This document shows, one piece after another, positions 4,895-5,701 of a stretch of 5,701 nt of DNA. This stretch comes from Pseudomonadota bacterium. GTDB lineage: Bacteria; Pseudomonadota; Gammaproteobacteria; Steroidobacterales; Steroidobacteraceae. Within the stretch, counting starts at the first letter, position 1. Each line of letters starts with the position of its first letter. Made by a program: the position numbers and the translations under genes. Location of the stretch: positions 1-5,701 of the forward strand of contig JAJZLX010000312.1 of NCBI GenBank assembly GCA_021850555.1. The letters run 5' to 3'. The notes beneath the pieces were generated by a model. It did not search any database and was not told the DNA's origin. It saw only the letters and a program-made list of their open reading frames with translations.

Positions 4895-4924
4895 TTGATA
4901 CGAAATCCGTATCAGTGGTATGGT
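4895..4924 (+). promoter_or_regulatory. Putative promoter of the unknown-protein/sigma-factor operon
   Basis: TTGATA (4895-4900; 5 of 6 to TTGACA) and TATGGT (4919-4924; 4 of 6) are 18 bp apart, and the -10 is preceded by TGG, giving an extended -10. Transcription would start near 4931 and leave a leader of about 38 nt before ATG 4969. One GATAC dyad covers the -35 and spacer. Another lies just after the expected start site. This is the strongest promoter candidate in the window. Confidence 0.45.
4897..4913. promoter_or_regulatory. Operator-like dyad GATAC-N7-GTATC, copy 1
   Basis: A 17-bp site with perfect arms; the symmetry extends to GATACG/CGTATC, six bases each side. It overlaps the -35 element (TTGATA, 4895-4900) of the putative promoter for the plus-strand operon and fills most of its spacer. 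Occupancy would exclude RNA polymerase. It is the likely main binding site of the XRE protein at 4615-4845. Confidence 0.6.
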
Positions 4925-4935
4925 GCCGCCCGCTC

Positions 4936-4952
4936 GATACGGTTTTAGTATC
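4936..4952. promoter_or_regulatory. Operator-like dyad GATAC-N7-GTATC, copy 2
   Basis: Perfect 5-bp arms with a T-rich 7-bp spacer (GGTTTTA), centred 39 bp from copy 1. It sits between the expected transcription start and the ribosome-binding site of the gene at 4969, where a bound repressor could also act as a roadblock. Together with copy 1 it supports cooperative or looped repression by the divergent XRE protein (inference). Confidence 0.6.
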
Positions 4953-4968
4953 ACCTGGAGCAGTAGGC

Positions 4969-5346
4969 ATGGCTACCCGAATCAGAGCACGCGCCACGTC
5001 CGCAAAGGTGAAATCACGGCATCAGTCCAGGCGATCAAGAGGACCACAGAGGAAGGCAACGTCGGACGATCCTGCGCAGACGACCCTCTCAACTCTGCTC
5101 GGCGACTTCTCTGACGCCATCTCCCTCGTGACCGTGGCGCACCGTTCACTTACGGCCCGGGATGACGCCCTTGCTGGAGACGAGGAGGTGACTCTTGGAC
5201 TCGCGCTACGCCTACTCCGCTCCGCCTATGACCGACTCGACGTGGCATCGATGTGCCCGCCAGGGTGCCTCCCCCGACCCGATGAACTGAGATTCCCAAT
5301 GGCCAAGCGTCGTCCCATGAGAGCGAAAATGAGGGTGGACGGATGA
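4969..5346 (+). CDS. Protein of unknown function preceding an ECF sigma factor
   Basis: Encodes 125 residues from ATG 4969, with GGAG 8 nt upstream. The frame is open further back to 4915, but only this start has a ribosome-binding site and lies downstream of the operators. I do not recognise a family. Residues 1-30 are strongly basic and probably disordered (R-I-R-A-R, K-S-R, R-R-S-R). Residues 38-93 look like two amphipathic helices (L-S-T-L-L-G-D-F-S-D-A-I-S-L-V-T-V-A-H-R-S-L and L-G-L-A-L-R-L-L-R-S-A-Y-D-R-L). The tail is basic again with two cysteines at 96 and 100. There is no signal peptide or membrane segment. Its stop overlaps the sigma-factor start as ATGA, so the two are almost certainly co-translated. 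A regulator of the sigma factor is one possibility, but nothing proves it. Confidence 0.75.
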   Translation: MATRIRARATSAKVKSRHQSRRSRGPQRKATSDDPAQTTLSTLLGDFSDAISLVTVAHRSLTARDDALAGDEEVTLGLALRLLRSAYDRLDVASMCPPGCLPRPDELRFPMAKRRPMRAKMRVDG

Positions 5347-5701
5347 CCGCCGGCAGCCCGGAACCCCGAGCCGGGGGTCGGCCGCCCGCGTCCTCCATGG
5401 GGGAATCAATCCCTGTCCGGGACTCGGCGTACCGTGCAGAGGCACTCGCGATCGTCGCGCGGCAGCTGCATCGGCCGCTTTTGCGGTTTTTCTGCAAGCG
5501 CACCGGCTCCCTGGAAGAGGCCAAGGACATCGTCCAGGAAGCCTATGTTCGAGTGCTCGTCGTCGCGCGCGGTGAAGCCATCCATGACCTGGACCGCTAC
5601 CTGTGGCGGTGTGCGTTGAACATCATGATCGACCGCAGACGGAAGGAGCGGAATCGCGACCGCCTCGTCCGGGCTCTCTCGGCAAAACCCGAGCAGTTCG
5701 C
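5343..5701 (+). CDS. ECF-type RNA polymerase sigma factor, FecI-like (3' partial)
   Basis: Only the first 119 residues are visible. After a proline/glycine-rich N-terminal extension of about 28 residues comes sigma region 2: L-L-R-F-F-C-K-R-T-G-S-L-E-E-A-K-D-I-V-Q-E-A-Y-V-R-V-L (46-72), the core-RNA-polymerase-binding helix. It is followed by D-L-D-R-Y-L-W-R-C-A-L-N-I-M-I-D-R-R-R-K-E-R-N-R (82-105), the -10 melting and recognition helices. Region 4 lies beyond the edge. This style resembles ECF sigma factors of the FecI type, which direct core polymerase to a small set of promoters and are often followed by a FecR-like partner. The ATG at 5343 overlaps the upstream stop. GAGGGTGG upstream can serve as ribosome-binding site. 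Likely repressed, with its upstream neighbour, by the divergent XRE protein. Confidence 0.92.
   Translation, partial: MTAGSPEPRAGGRPPASSMGESIPVRDSAYRAEALAIVARQLHRPLLRFFCKRTGSLEEAKDIVQEAYVRVLVVARGEAIHDLDRYLWRCALNIMIDRRRKERNRDRLVRALSAKPEQF

Noticed and set aside
5150..5530. Minus-strand frames opposite the sigma operon
   Set aside because: Antisense shadows of the confidently called unknown-protein and sigma-factor genes.
1..5701. tRNA genes, rRNA, CRISPR arrays, transposase genes
   Set aside because: No cloverleaf-like arms, no regularly spaced repeats and no transposase-like protein could be recognised on either strand.

Overview
The window is high-GC DNA (about 65-75% in most gene blocks sampled by eye) that reads like an accessory or integrated-element region of a proteobacterium. 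A beta- or gammaproteobacterium, perhaps Xanthomonadales-like, is a guess from protein style and is not proven. Two genes at the left edge belong to families common on conjugative plasmids and integrative elements: the tail of a CHC2/primase-like protein and a complete DUF2958 gene.

Layout, left to right. (1) Bases 1-613: the end of the primase-like gene (+) converges on the DUF2958 gene (-). The DUF2958 ribosome-binding site lies inside a perfect 17-bp inverted repeat. (2) Bases 614-1917: mostly non-coding. It holds one candidate 47-residue membrane protein (-, 1091-1234) followed by a terminator-like hairpin, and a 26-bp imperfect palindrome at 1681-1706. (3) Bases 1918-2175: a small XRE-type helix-turn-helix regulator (+). 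(4) Bases 2273-4184 (-): a two-gene unit made of a 76-residue XRE regulator followed by a 534-residue TPR + HEPN protein of the LA2681-like type with an intact R-N-x3-H motif. Its base composition is clearly lower in GC than its neighbours, which suggests separate acquisition. (5) Bases 4615-5701: a second 76-residue XRE regulator (-), a paralogue of the first, stands back to back with a (+) operon encoding a 125-residue protein of unknown function and an ECF-type sigma factor that runs off the window.

The most interesting structure is the pair of paralogous XRE regulators. Each sits beside dyad sites of identical geometry (5-bp arms, 7-bp spacer, 17 bp in total) but different sequence: TAGTC-N7-GACTA in front of the XRE-HEPN unit, and GATAC-N7-GTATC (two full copies and one degenerate copy) between the second XRE gene and the sigma operon. 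The two proteins differ most in the presumed recognition helix. This suggests two insulated autoregulatory switches of common descent, one controlling a probable HEPN RNase defence/toxin module and one controlling a sigma-factor operon. The binding, the RNase activity and the defence role are inferences. The sequence itself shows the genes, the motif and the dyads.
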